Notes: a model not told the origin generated them from the letters alone. Numbered from the stretch's first letter, positions 20,537 to 28,777 are shown. The stretch is 64,000 nt of DNA from Leisingera aquaemixtae (GCF_019801145.1 NZ_JAHVJQ010000013.1:1-64000), one strand, 5' to 3'. Made by a program: numbers and translations.

Positions 20537-20703
20537 TGTTGCGGCCGGTGCAGGCGCGGAGCATGCAAATGCACCGGCAACAGGCGGGAGCACGCCCCGG
20601 CGGCAATTTCCGCTGCAGCCGCATTTTTCCTCAGCATTGCAAATTTCCCGTGTTATACACTTCACCAAACCCGCCAGAGGTCCGGAGCCGCAAGAGTTCA
20701 CCC

Positions 20704-21411
20704 ATGAGCAGTTCAAGCAATTCAGCCAGCCTGGAAGATCAGCTGCGCGAGGCGATCCTCGCCAAACCCGACGCAGTGCTGGAAGACCAGCACCTGATGA
20801 ACGCCCTGGTTGCCGCCAATGAGCGGGCGATGGGCTCCAACGTCGTTGACCTGCGCGGCATCGCGATGGAGCGGATGGCGGCGCGGCTGGACCGGCTGGA
20901 GGACACCCACCGCTCGGTGATCGCCGCAGCTTATGACAACCTGGCCGGCACCAACCTGATCCACCGCGCCGTGTTGCGGCTGTTGGAGCCGCAGGATTTC
21001 ACTACCTTCCTCGCCTGCCTGGAGCAGGAGATGCCGGAGATCCTGCGCGTTCACGCGCTGGCCTTGGTGCTGGAGACCGCCCAGCCCGGCGGTGCGGCGG
21101 TCGAGCGCAAATCCGGCGTGCTGAAGCTGGCTGGCCCCGGCTTTACCGAAAGCTATGCCGGCCAGACAGGCCACGAACGGGCCGTCACCCTGCGTCAGAC
21201 ACAGGGCGGCAGCCCGCGGGTTTACGGGCCGAAGGCCGAATGGATCCGCTCCGAGGCCTGCCTGATGCTGGATCTGGGCGAAGGCCGCCTGCCCGGCATG
21301 CTGGTGATGGGATCGGAAGACCCGCATCAGTTCTCGCCGATGCAGGGCAGCGATCTTCTGGCCTTCTTCGGCGGCGTTTTCGAACGTTCGATGCGCTACT
21401 GGCTGTCATGA
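20704..21411 (+). CDS. DUF484 family protein
   Basis: A 235-residue protein of the DUF484 family, a GAF-like fold that is often found directly before xerC. The N-terminal helix (MSSSSNSASLEDQLREAILA) is followed by KPDAVLEDQHLMNALVAANE, the standard DUF484 opening. The last residues RSMRYWLS match the family end. No catalytic motif is known. The ATG at 20704 was chosen because the upstream part of the frame is low-complexity. The stop codon overlaps the xerC start (ATGA), so the pair is translationally coupled. Confidence 0.9.
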   Translation: MSSSSNSASLEDQLREAILAKPDAVLEDQHLMNALVAANERAMGSNVVDLRGIAMERMAARLDRLEDTHRSVIAAAYDNLAGTNLIHRAVLRLLEPQDFTTFLACLEQEMPEILRVHALALVLETAQPGGAAVERKSGVLKLAGPGFTESYAGQTGHERAVTLRQTQGGSPRVYGPKAEWIRSEACLMLDLGEGRLPGMLVMGSEDPHQFSPMQGSDLLAFFGGVFERSMRYWLS

Positions 21412-22328
21412 CCCTGATGTCCTCCGCCTGCCGCGACGCGCTGCAGCTCTGGCTGGAGCGCTTAAGCGGGCTGGAGGATGCCTCGGCCAACACGCTGACA
21501 GCCTACCGCGGCGATGTAACCGCCTTCCTGTCCTTCATGACCCAGCACAGCGGCGGGCCGCAGGGTCTGGGGGCGCTGGCGCGGATCACCACCGCCGACA
21601 TGCGGGCCTGGATGGCGTCGGAGCGCACCTCCGGCACCGGTGCGCGGTCGCTGGCGCGCAAACTGTCAGCGGTCAAGAATTTCTACCGCTGGCTGGCGGA
21701 ACGCGAAGGGTTTGAGCCGGCCGCGGTGCTGCTGGCGCGCTCCCCCAAGTTCCAGAAGAAGCTGCCGCGGCCGCTGGCGCCGGAGGCTGCCAAGGCGGTG
21801 CTGGAAACCGTGGAGCTGCAATCGCAGCAGGACTGGGTTGCGGCACGGGATGTTGCGGTGGTGACGCTGCTTTACGGCTGCGGGCTGCGGATATCCGAGG
21901 CGCTGGGGCTGAAGGGTGCCGACGCTCCGCTGCCGCCGGTGCTGCGCATTCTCGGCAAGGGCCGGAAGGAACGGGTGGTGCCGGTGCTGCCCGCCGCCCG
22001 CGATGCGGTGGAGCGTTACCTGATCCTCTGCCCGCATCCGCAGGAGGCGGAGGCGCCGCTGTTCCGGGGCGTACGCGGCGGCGCGCTGAACCCGCGCCAG
22101 ATCCAGGGGGTGATGGCCAAGACCCGCGCCCAGCTGGGCCTGCCTGCGACCGCCACGCCGCACGCGCTGCGCCACAGTTTTGCCACCCACCTGCTGGAGG
22201 CCGGCGGCGACCTGCGCGCCATCCAGGAGCTCTTGGGCCATGCCTCGCTGTCGACCACCCAGGCCTATACGGCAGTGGACACCAGCCACCTTATGGAAGT
22301 CTACAACAAGGCCCACCCGAAGGCGTGA
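21408..22328 (+). CDS. xerC: tyrosine recombinase XerC
   Basis: A 306-residue site-specific recombinase that resolves chromosome dimers at dif with XerD. All catalytic residues are visible: R161 (YGCGLRISEAL), K184 (KGRKERVVP), H252 and R255 (HALRHSF), H278 (LLGHASL) and the nucleophile Y287 (TQAYTAV). The N-terminal SAM-like core-binding domain runs through about residue 110. The ATG start overlaps the DUF484 stop by 4 bases. XerC versus XerD cannot be fully settled from sequence, but the DUF484 neighbour favours XerC. Confidence 0.93.
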   Translation: MTLMSSACRDALQLWLERLSGLEDASANTLTAYRGDVTAFLSFMTQHSGGPQGLGALARITTADMRAWMASERTSGTGARSLARKLSAVKNFYRWLAEREGFEPAAVLLARSPKFQKKLPRPLAPEAAKAVLETVELQSQQDWVAARDVAVVTLLYGCGLRISEALGLKGADAPLPPVLRILGKGRKERVVPVLPAARDAVERYLILCPHPQEAEAPLFRGVRGGALNPRQIQGVMAKTRAQLGLPATATPHALRHSFATHLLEAGGDLRAIQELLGHASLSTTQAYTAVDTSHLMEVYNKAHPKA

Positions 22329-22378
22329 CTTGACCAGGGTGCCCGGTCTGGCCTTTGCTGTCAGCAGGAGGCCCGCCG

Positions 22379-22606
22379 ATGACCGAAACATCCCCTGCGC
22401 AAGTGATCCTGACCAGCGTTCTGACCTGTCCCGCCTGCGGGCACGAGGCTGAGGAGGAGATGCCGCAGGACGCCTGCCAATGGTTCCATGAATGCCCGTC
22501 CTGCCGCACGCTTCTGCGGCCGAAGCCGGGCGATTGCTGCGTTTTCTGCTCTTACGGAACTGTCCCCTGCCCGCCTGTGCAACAAGGCGATTGCTGCTGC
22601 GGCTGA
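22379..22606 (+). CDS. GDCCVxC domain protein (cysteine form of a selenoprotein family)
   Basis: A 75-residue Cys-rich protein. It has C-P-A-C near residue 20, C-P-S-C near 41, the GDCCVFCSYG motif near residue 52 and a Cys-rich end GDCCCG. This matches the small GDCCVxC family, in which some members carry selenocysteine. It probably binds metal or a thiol-reactive group. The ATG at 22379 sits after GCAGGAGGCCCGCCG, a good ribosome-binding site. It follows xerC by 50 bases and may be co-transcribed. Confidence 0.75.
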   Translation: MTETSPAQVILTSVLTCPACGHEAEEEMPQDACQWFHECPSCRTLLRPKPGDCCVFCSYGTVPCPPVQQGDCCCG

Positions 22607-22721
22607 CCCCGCGCCGCGGGCGGGTTGATTAAAATGCGCGCTATTTTTGCGGCCGGAGGAAAGCTGCCGTTAAGGCGGTGCAGGCTTGATGGCAAAAAAC
22701 CGATCCAGAAAGGATTCTGCC

Positions 22722-22934
22722 ATGACCTTCGCCGGCTTTGCCGATCTCATTGCCGATGGCGCCCCTGCCGCCCCTGCCCCGCCGCCCGGCATCCAGCAGC
22801 GGGAGCGCGACATGCCTCTGCGGCTGCCTTTTTCGTTTCCTGACGCCACCTGCCCAGGCCCCCAGGGCCGCCGCAGCCGCGTGACCCGCATTCAGTTGCC
22901 TGCAGGCACGGAATTCTGCTCAAAGCTGCACTGA
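22722..22934 (+). CDS. small hypothetical protein
   Basis: A 70-residue open frame that I do not recognise. It has a good ribosome-binding site (AGAAAGGATTCTGCC before the ATG at 22722) and codon use like its neighbours, which is the main support. It begins MTFAGFADLIADGAPAAP, has a Pro-rich middle and a basic centre (RRSRVTRIQ), and no membrane helix. An upstream ATG at 22686 lacks such a site. Could be a real small gene of unknown role or a chance frame. Confidence 0.45.
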   Translation: MTFAGFADLIADGAPAAPAPPPGIQQRERDMPLRLPFSFPDATCPGPQGRRSRVTRIQLPAGTEFCSKLH

Positions 22935-22973
22935 GCGCTTGCGGCCAAAGGGCAAATTCGCCATCAGGGACGG

Positions 22974-23666
22974 ATGACACCTCAACTGCGCGCCCTCTCC
23001 GTTCACTTGCTTACCGCAACCGGCGCCGTTTTCGCCATGCTGGCCATGCTGGCAGCAGCGGACGGCAAGTGGAGCCTGATGTTCCTGTGGCTGGTGGTGG
23101 CCTTTGCGGTGGATGGCATCGACGGCCCGCTGGCGCGGCATTACCACGTCAAGCGCTACTCGCCGGAGTTCGACGGGGTGCTGCTGGACCTGATCATCGA
23201 CTACCTAACCTATGTCTTCATTCCCGCCTTTGCCCTGTTTCAGTCGGGGCTGATGGCGGGCTGGACCGGCTGGTTTGCGATCATCGTGATCACCTTTGGC
23301 AGCGCGATGTATTACGCCGACACCCGGATGAAGACCAAGGACAACTCCTTTTCCGGCTATCCCGGGGTCTGGAACATGCCGGTGCTGGTGATCTTTGCGC
23401 TGGAACCCAGCCATTGGACCAGCCTGGTGCTGGTGACGCTCTTGTCCATCGCCATGTTCCTGCCGCTGAAGTTCATTCACCCGGTCCGCACGGTGCGCTG
23501 GCGCAAGGTGTCGCTGCCGATGGCTCTGGCCTGGACTTTCTTTGCCGGCTGGGCCGCCTGGGTTGATTTCCATCCGCAAAGTTGGGCGCATTGGGGGCTG
23601 GTGGTAACCTCCGTCTACCTGCTGTTTGTCGGCATTGCCCAGCAGATCGTGCCTGAACGGCGCTGA
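22974..23666 (+). CDS. pcs: phosphatidylcholine synthase (CDP-alcohol phosphatidyltransferase)
   Basis: A 230-residue membrane enzyme that makes phosphatidylcholine from CDP-diacylglycerol and free choline in one step. The CDP-alcohol motif is intact: D47-xx-D50-G-xx-A-R, then G68-xxx-D72-xxx-D76, with a 12-residue spacer between Arg55 and Gly68 as in the Pcs type. The following DYLTYVFIPAFALFQSG is very close to the rhizobial Pcs consensus. About seven hydrophobic helices surround it. Phosphatidylcholine is abundant in Roseobacter membranes. It ends in a rho-independent terminator at 23693-23722. Confidence 0.93.
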   Translation: MTPQLRALSVHLLTATGAVFAMLAMLAAADGKWSLMFLWLVVAFAVDGIDGPLARHYHVKRYSPEFDGVLLDLIIDYLTYVFIPAFALFQSGLMAGWTGWFAIIVITFGSAMYYADTRMKTKDNSFSGYPGVWNMPVLVIFALEPSHWTSLVLVTLLSIAMFLPLKFIHPVRTVRWRKVSLPMALAWTFFAGWAAWVDFHPQSWAHWGLVVTSVYLLFVGIAQQIVPERR

Positions 23667-23692
23667 GCACCCCTGATCCTGCGGAAAACTGC

Positions 23693-23722
23693 AAACGCTG
23701 CCCGAAACCAGCGGCGTTTTTT
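23693..23722 (+). terminator. rho-independent terminator after pcs
   Basis: AAACGCTGC and GCGGCGTTT (one G-T pair) around a 9-base loop, followed by T. It begins about 27 bases after the pcs stop codon. Confidence 0.8.
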
Positions 23723-23872
23723 CACGTTTGCCCAACCGGCTTTGGCAATTCGCGACAAGTTTGAATGGATTTTGCAGCAGAATGCAGCGTAGCGGGAAAG
23801 CAGGTTTTAACAGCCCGCGGGGCAACACTGGCCCTGGATTTGCCTTGCGGCAGTTGAATACAGGAGAAAGCC

Positions 23873-24244
23873 ATGCATTCCGTTTCCGCCCCCGGCGCCG
23901 CTTCTGGCGGGCTGAGTAATGCCCTGAACGCCGTGACCGGCAACAAGCAGCCCGGGCCGCCCGATCATGCCAAGGCCTGGGGCTGGCGCGCCAAACAGGC
24001 CGAGGCCGCGGCGGCAGCCCAGCCGCCGGCAGATGCAACTGACACCGCCTCGCAAGCCGGCGCGGCGGATGCGGCAGTTGGCCCTGAAGCCGTCGAGGAG
24101 ACGGCAGGTGCACCGGTGCCGCCGGAAGCCCCGTCGGAAGCCGACATGGAATCAGTGATCCTGGCGATGATCAGCGATTTCTCCGAATCCTCCGGCGCGG
24201 ACACCACGCCGCTGTACGACCAGGTGAAGGCGCTGTTCGCCTGA
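23873..24244 (+). CDS. hypothetical Ala-rich protein
   Basis: A 123-residue protein I do not recognise. It has a clear ribosome-binding site (ACAGGAGAAAGCC before the ATG). Residues 40-90 are very rich in Ala, Pro and Glu (low complexity), between an N-terminal segment with KAWGWRAKQ and a better-ordered C-terminal segment (EADMESVILAMISDFSES and DTTPLYDQVKALFA). No signal peptide or transmembrane helix. It is a single gene in a row of small unknown genes; no CtrA-type box was found upstream of it, unlike its neighbours. Confidence 0.65.
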   Translation: MHSVSAPGAASGGLSNALNAVTGNKQPGPPDHAKAWGWRAKQAEAAAAAQPPADATDTASQAGAADAAVGPEAVEETAGAPVPPEAPSEADMESVILAMISDFSESSGADTTPLYDQVKALFA

Positions 24245-24288
24245 GTGCTGCCCCCTCTGGCACCGGATGGCGCCCGCGGCCAGGCTGA

Positions 24289-24744
24289 TCAGATCAGCAG
24301 GCTGGCGGCGCCTTCGTGTTTCAGCAGCGCCACCTTGGTCTCCACTCCACCCTGCCCCGAAAAGCCGCCCAGGCCGGTGGCGCCCAGCACCCGGTGGCAG
24401 GGGATAATCACCGGGATCGGATTGGCACCGCAGGCGTTGCCCACCGGCTGCGGCGGTGCACCCAGTTCCTTGGCGATGCTGCCGTAGGTGCGGGTTTCGC
24501 CAAAGGGGATTGCAAGCATCGCGTCGCAAACCGCCCGCTGGAAATCCGACCCCTCCACCTGCAGCGGCAGGTCGAACTCAGTCAGCTCCCCCGCGAAATA
24601 GGCGCGCAGCTGGTCCAGCGCCCGCGCGAGCAGCGCCGAGTTGCCGCCGCCCTCAGACGTCCAGCCCAGGCGCACGATGGCCCCGTCGCGCTCAGCCACG
24701 CTGAGCGGCCCGACAGGGGTTTCAAGACTGGCTGAAATCATCAT
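24289..24744 (-). CDS. ogt: methylated-DNA--protein-cysteine methyltransferase
   Basis: A 151-residue suicide enzyme that removes O6-methylguanine damage. The active-site motif PVIIPCHRVLGATG has the acceptor cysteine at C116, with the upstream helix-turn-helix (FGETRTYGSIAKELG) and the asparagine hinge PVGNACGANP. There is no N-terminal Ada zinc domain, so it is the Ogt type and not an Ada regulator. The ATG at 24744 gives a normal length. Downstream T-rich sequence is absent. Confidence 0.94.
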   Translation of the reverse strand: MMISASLETPVGPLSVAERDGAIVRLGWTSEGGGNSALLARALDQLRAYFAGELTEFDLPLQVEGSDFQRAVCDAMLAIPFGETRTYGSIAKELGAPPQPVGNACGANPIPVIIPCHRVLGATGLGGFSGQGGVETKVALLKHEGAASLLI

Positions 24745-24834
24745 CTCTCCCCGGCTTGCTGCGGCAGCATCCTCGGACTGATGCCGCCAAATGGCAAGCT
24801 GAGGTTTCTCCGCGCGCGCGCTGGCAGGTCGCTG

Positions 24835-24850
24835 TTAACACTCTGTTAAC
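24835..24850. promoter_or_regulatory. candidate CtrA box upstream of the 24929 gene
   Basis: TTAA at 24835-24838, a 7-base spacer and TTAAC at 24846-24850, which is the CtrA consensus TTAA-N7-TTAA(C). A further TTAA half-site follows at 24856. It lies about 79 bases upstream of the start codon. Match by eye, not by scored search. Confidence 0.6.
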
Positions 24851-24928
24851 CACCGTTAAGGTTTCACCGCCGGATTGGGTCAAATTGTATTAAAAGGAGT
24901 CTCAACAGTGTTTTAAAGGGCCAGCAAA

Positions 24929-25306
24929 ATGATCAGTTCTGTTTCCAGCACCGCCAGCCTTTACCGCAGCCAGATGCACCTGCGGGCCGCAAACCGGCAG
25001 GACCCGGCCCTCGGCACCCAGCCGGACGGTACACTTCTGATCCATGGCGCCAGCCAGGGTATCCCGCATGGCCCAGCACGCGGCGAGACGCTGCCCGCAA
25101 ATCAAACCCTGGCCGCGAACGCCCAGTATGTCGGCCCCGCCCGCGCCGCCGCCCGTGCCGAGGCGCTGGATACCCGCCCGGTCAAGCGCGTCGACATGAC
25201 TGCCTTCTACCAGGATCTGATGAACGGCTGCCAGGCCGGCCCCAAGCCGGTCAGAGTTCTGTCCGCAGAAGCGAACTATGCCAAGGCCCGCGGCATCCTT
25301 GGCTGA
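24929..25306 (+). CDS. hypothetical protein, possible CtrA target
   Basis: A 125-residue protein I do not recognise. It starts at an ATG at 24929 after an AAAGGG ribosome-binding site, itself preceded by a second AAGGAG site that leads a 2-codon GTG-TTT-TAA frame at 24908-24916. The N-terminal half is rich in Gln, Asn and Ala; the C-terminal segment (RPVKRVDMTAFYQDLMNGC) looks more folded. No signal peptide or membrane segment. The upstream region carries a TTAA-N7-TTAAC box, so it may be under the cell-cycle regulator CtrA. Function unknown. Confidence 0.65.
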   Translation: MISSVSSTASLYRSQMHLRAANRQDPALGTQPDGTLLIHGASQGIPHGPARGETLPANQTLAANAQYVGPARAAARAEALDTRPVKRVDMTAFYQDLMNGCQAGPKPVRVLSAEANYAKARGILG

Positions 25307-25324
25307 GCGCGGCAGCGCGGCGCG

Positions 25325-25340
25325 TTAACCGCCTGTTAAG
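25325..25340. promoter_or_regulatory. candidate CtrA box (first of two) upstream of the 25400 gene
   Basis: TTAA at 25325-25328, 7 bases, then TTAAG at 25336-25340. Sequence match by eye to TTAA-N7-TTAA. Confidence 0.6.
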
Positions 25341-25349
25341 CGTGTTGTG

Positions 25350-25365
25350 TTAATCCTCCCTTAAG
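25350..25365. promoter_or_regulatory. candidate CtrA box (second of two) upstream of the 25400 gene
   Basis: TTAA at 25350-25353, 7 bases (TCCTCCC), then TTAAG at 25361-25365. It lies about 35 bases before the start codon, so it may overlap the promoter. Confidence 0.6.
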
Positions 25366-25399
25366 AACGGTTCAATGCCACCGCGAAGGACCCTCTGTT

Positions 25400-25750
25400 A
25401 TGTTTATACCAGTTGCAGGACGTGTAGATCCTATCAAGCCGAACCGCGGTCATCTGACCGCGCGGCCTGTTGTCCGCTCAGATGACCCGGACCAGAGCGA
25501 ATCTGCCGATAACACGCCGCGTGAGCGGGACGGAAACCCGCGGGACAGCCGCCAGCCGCTCGGCGCCGGCTCCCTCTCGCATGCTTCGGACACCGCCGCT
25601 GCCGCAGATGACGGCGAACTGCTGAACGAAAATGCAGTGCTGGCGCAGCACCTGCTGCTGCAATGCGCCTGCCAGCGTAACATCGGCACGGTGCTGGCGG
25701 CAGGAACCGCCTTTCACGGGTACGAGGCGGCCAGGACCCTTTCAGCCTGA
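25400..25750 (+). CDS. hypothetical protein, possible CtrA target
   Basis: A 116-residue protein I do not recognise. An AAGGA ribosome-binding site lies 9 bases before the ATG. The first 75 residues are polar, charged and probably disordered, with an S-D-D-P-D-Q-S-E run. The last 40 hold a helix-like segment (LNENAVLAQHLLLQCACQRN) with two close cysteines, then GTVLAAGTAFHGYEAARTL. No membrane segment. Two TTAA-N7-TTAA boxes lie just upstream. It converges with the minus-strand LysM gene. Function unknown. Confidence 0.65.
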   Translation: MFIPVAGRVDPIKPNRGHLTARPVVRSDDPDQSESADNTPRERDGNPRDSRQPLGAGSLSHASDTAAAADDGELLNENAVLAQHLLLQCACQRNIGTVLAAGTAFHGYEAARTLSA

Positions 25751-25766
25751 ACCGCCGCCCTGTCCC

Positions 25767-26789
25767 TTACTGCAGCTGCGCCCAGAACAATTCCAGATGG
25801 CGCGACATGATCTCCTCAAACCGGCCGCTGTCCCGCAGCTTCTGCAGCCCCGCGTTGATCCGGTACAGATGCGTGGTGCCCCGCCAATGGCGCTTGGAGA
25901 TCACCACATGCAGGCCTTCTTCTGACAGCGGTTTTTCCAGCGGCACCACAGTGTCGCGCAGGTTTCCTGCCACGATGGTGTTGGCGCCCAGGAACAGGTT
26001 CACTGCCGCTGCGTCAACCTGCCCCTCCGCCACCATGCGGAAACAGTCCGCCGGGGTGGCGGGCTGCACCAGGGTGATTTTGCCGTCGTCCAGCCAGCGC
26101 CGGTCAGCGCGGTTCAGATCGTGGGTGAAATAGCCCGCCGGCCGGCACAGGGTCTTGCCCTCGATGTCGACGTCGGAGCTGTAGTCAAAGCCGCCGCCTG
26201 CCCGCACGAAAAGCATGATGGGCATGGTCATCACCGGCTCGGAGAAGTGGAAATTGGCGCAGCGCTCGTTGCTCGGCTCGGCCGCGCAGTCGGGCTTGAG
26301 CCAGGGGAACCCCATGTCGAATTCCTTTTTGTCCAGCATCGGGAACAGGTGCTTGGACCAGTCGTCCTCCCAACTGACAGAATAGCTGACCGGCGCCGGC
26401 GCAAGCTCCAGCGCGGCGTTGATCAGCTCCGTCACCATGCCCTGCCCCGGCAGGGTGCGGTCGGTAAACGGCGCATAGCCGCTGCCGGTGAGCAATGTCA
26501 GCTCCGCCTTCTCCTGGCGCAGTGGGGTGGCATCCGGTGCAGTGGCGCCGGTGATGCAAGGGATGAACAGCTTGCGGCCCGGCAATACGGTGGCGCCCGC
26601 CAGCAGTTTCTGGTTGCGGTAATAGACCATGGTCCAGCGGTTGCGGTCGCCGTAGTGGGTTTCCGCGATGGAGAACAGCGTGTCTCCCGGCTGGGCCACA
26701 TAGTCCACATCGCAGATCGCCCAGGCCGCGGCCGGCGCCATGGTGAACAGAGCCGCCAGCTGGAAGAGGCGCGAGAAAAGCCGTTTCAT
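25767..26789 (-). CDS. LysM plus solute-binding-domain periplasmic protein (copy 1)
   Basis: A 340-residue secreted protein. Residues 1-24 are a signal peptide. Residues about 27-75 form a LysM wall-binding domain (YVAQPGDTLFSIAETHYGD). Residues about 95-340 resemble family-3 solute-binding proteins (GSGYAPFTDRTLPGQGMVTE, FDMGFPWLKPDC, VDIEGKTLCRPAGYFTHDL). Cysteines in this domain are shared with the neighbouring copy. No permease or ATPase is nearby, so it may sense or bind a wall-linked ligand rather than feed a transporter. A good GGGAGGAGG ribosome-binding site precedes the ATG. It is tandem with a paralogue, 13 bases after it. Confidence 0.85.
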   Translation of the reverse strand: MKRLFSRLFQLAALFTMAPAAAWAICDVDYVAQPGDTLFSIAETHYGDRNRWTMVYYRNQKLLAGATVLPGRKLFIPCITGATAPDATPLRQEKAELTLLTGSGYAPFTDRTLPGQGMVTELINAALELAPAPVSYSVSWEDDWSKHLFPMLDKKEFDMGFPWLKPDCAAEPSNERCANFHFSEPVMTMPIMLFVRAGGGFDYSSDVDIEGKTLCRPAGYFTHDLNRADRRWLDDGKITLVQPATPADCFRMVAEGQVDAAAVNLFLGANTIVAGNLRDTVVPLEKPLSEEGLHVVISKRHWRGTTHLYRINAGLQKLRDSGRFEEIMSRHLELFWAQLQ

Positions 26790-26802
26790 GCTGCCTCCTC
26801 CC

Positions 26803-27882
26803 TCAGAACCCGGCCCAGATCCGGGCCATGTGGTCCTCGACGATGGCCTGGTAGCTGCCGTCTTCCTGGATCGATCGCAGGCCCTTGTTGATCATCGCCA
26901 GCATTTCATCGGCGCGCGGGTGGGTCTTGTGCACCACCACATAGATGCCCAGCACCGACAGGGGCTGCGGCAGCACTGTGAACTGGTCGGCGATGCCGGC
27001 TTCCTTCATCACGCTGCGGCCGGTGAATTCGTTGATTGCCACCGCATCCGCCTCGCCCGCGGCCACCATGTCAAAACAGTCCTTCACCTTGTGCGGCTGC
27101 TTCAGGGTAATCTTCTTTTCCGCGATCCAGTTGCGGCCGCGCTCGTCCAGGTCAAAAGTCAGGTAACCGGAAGGGCGGCACAGGGTCTTTCCTTCTATGT
27201 CGCTGTCGCTGGTGAACGCAAACGGCCGGTCCTTATGCGCAAACAACAGCATCAGGGTCTCGAACATCGGCTCGGAGAAGTGGAAGTTCTGGCAGCGGTA
27301 ACTGCCCGGCATCGTCTCGCAGTCAGGCTTGTACCAGGGAAAGCCCAGATCCAGCAGCGCGTTCGACAGCAGTGGGTCGAAATGCGACGACCAGTCGTTC
27401 ACCCAGTGGATGGCATAGCCTTCGGCCGGGGCGGCCTGGGTCATTGCTGCATTCACCACCTCGGTGATCAGACCGCCGTTGTGCGACGCCTTGGAGGTGA
27501 ATGGCGCGTAATCGTCGCCGGTCAGCAGGTTGATCTTCTTGCGCACCGCCGCGTTGCCCGGCGCCACCTTGACGGGCACCGCGGCGGCGGGGGCGGCAGC
27601 TCTGATTTCCTTGCCGCCCGGCAGGCCCAGCGGCAGCCCTTCGAGGCAGGCCAGCGAGAGTTTCATGCCGACCCGGATCGCCCCCGGCTTGGGGCCGATC
27701 TGGTCAATGTTGCGGTTGTGGATGGCGCTCCACTTGCCCGCGTCCTTGTATAGCTTGTCAGCAATCACCGACAGGCTGTCGCCGGACTGCACGGTATAGA
27801 TGCCACCGCAGGTTTCGGCAGCAGCGGAAGTGGCCGCCAAGGCAAACAGCCCCATGGCAGCAGCAGCGATATAGTTTTTCAT
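26803..27882 (-). CDS. LysM plus solute-binding-domain periplasmic protein (copy 2)
   Basis: A 359-residue secreted protein with the same architecture as its neighbour. Residues 1-22 are a signal peptide, then a LysM domain (GIYTVQSGDSLSVIADKLY), then a family-3 solute-binding domain from about residue 110 (GDDYAPFTSKASHNGGLITE, LDLGFPWYKPDC, SDIEGKTLCRPSGYLTFDL). The two proteins are clearly paralogous but well diverged. The ATG at 27882 is preceded by a G-rich sequence. It is the upstream gene of the pair and probably co-transcribed with copy 1. Ligand unknown. Confidence 0.85.
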   Translation of the reverse strand: MKNYIAAAAMGLFALAATSAAAETCGGIYTVQSGDSLSVIADKLYKDAGKWSAIHNRNIDQIGPKPGAIRVGMKLSLACLEGLPLGLPGGKEIRAAAPAAAVPVKVAPGNAAVRKKINLLTGDDYAPFTSKASHNGGLITEVVNAAMTQAAPAEGYAIHWVNDWSSHFDPLLSNALLDLGFPWYKPDCETMPGSYRCQNFHFSEPMFETLMLLFAHKDRPFAFTSDSDIEGKTLCRPSGYLTFDLDERGRNWIAEKKITLKQPHKVKDCFDMVAAGEADAVAINEFTGRSVMKEAGIADQFTVLPQPLSVLGIYVVVHKTHPRADEMLAMINKGLRSIQEDGSYQAIVEDHMARIWAGF

Positions 27883-28033
27883 GGTCCCCCCGGGAAATGG
27901 CTGGCACCGGAGCCGGAGCCGGCCGCCGGTGCCTTTTCACATTATTGTTTTTGCAATTGTTCCAGCCCTGCTCCATCGGCGGCACAGACCAGTTCCGGAA
28001 ATCGGTGCTGCACATGCGCGCGCAGCCCGGTTG

Positions 28034-28777
28034 TCAGTTGCCGGTGAACAGCGCCAGAAGCGTTGCCGTATCAACCCGCCCGCCAGCGCCGATCAGGCCC
28101 GCAGGCACGGTGATTTCACCGCGCTCGTAAGCGCTGTTCACCAGCTGATCGATATAGGCCTCGGACTGGCCCTGCGCAGCGGCGCTGCGCACCATCTTGT
28201 AGAGCGCGGACCCATCAACAGTGGCAGGCGCGGCAGACCCGGCAGCCTGTTTGCTGCGCAGCGCTGCCAGCGTGCCTTCGGTAATGCGTGCGACCAGGGC
28301 CTCTTCACCGCTGGCAGGCGAGCCTTCCAAACCTGCTGCTGCTGCAGCCCCGGCCGGCACCTCTGCGGCGAAGGAGTCCGGCAGAAGCGCTGCCGTTTGC
28401 GCATCCTCAGCAGTCACGCTGCCGCCGAACTGGAAATAGAGCAGCATGGCTGAGGCCACAGCCAGACCGGCAGCCGCCAGCCCCAGCTTGGCCAGGGCAC
28501 CGCCTTTGTCCGCTTGAACCGGTGCAAAGGGCTGCGGCTCCGGAGATTGTTCGCTTTGGGCTTGCGGCCGTTCGACCATGGAGGGCACTGCGGTTTTGGC
28601 AGGCTTGCCAGCCGTTCCGGCAGCAGTTTCCGGCTGCCTCCGGCTGGTTGCGGGGCCGCCCGCCACCAGACCGATCTTGATGTTCTTCGGGGCTGACACC
28701 CCGTCAATCCGGATTTGCGCGCTGCGCGCCCTGCCCGGCGCACCCGCCGGTTGCGCGTCCGCTTTCAACTTCAGCAT
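28034..28777 (-). CDS. hypothetical single-pass membrane protein, possible CtrA target
   Basis: A 247-residue protein that I do not assign to a family. Residues 1-95 are Pro, Ala, Gln and Glu rich and probably cytoplasmic and disordered. One hydrophobic helix lies at about 96-116 (AKLGLAAAGLAVASAMLLYF), with a periplasmic C-terminal part that is Ala-rich, then ordered (SALYKMVRSAAAQGQSEAY and YIDQLVNSAYERGEITVP). The ATG at 28777 follows a G-rich ribosome-binding region. A TTAA-N7-TTAAC box lies about 62 bases upstream. It is the gene just upstream of the LysM pair, with a 151-base gap. Confidence 0.65.
   Translation of the reverse strand: MLKLKADAQPAGAPGRARSAQIRIDGVSAPKNIKIGLVAGGPATSRRQPETAAGTAGKPAKTAVPSMVERPQAQSEQSPEPQPFAPVQADKGGALAKLGLAAAGLAVASAMLLYFQFGGSVTAEDAQTAALLPDSFAAEVPAGAAAAAGLEGSPASGEEALVARITEGTLAALRSKQAAGSAAPATVDGSALYKMVRSAAAQGQSEAYIDQLVNSAYERGEITVPAGLIGAGGRVDTATLLALFTGN

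Noticed and set aside
17553-20624. An extended priA frame with about 290 extra N-terminal residues.
   Set aside because: The extra part is the antisense of the transaldolase gene and does not resemble PriA.
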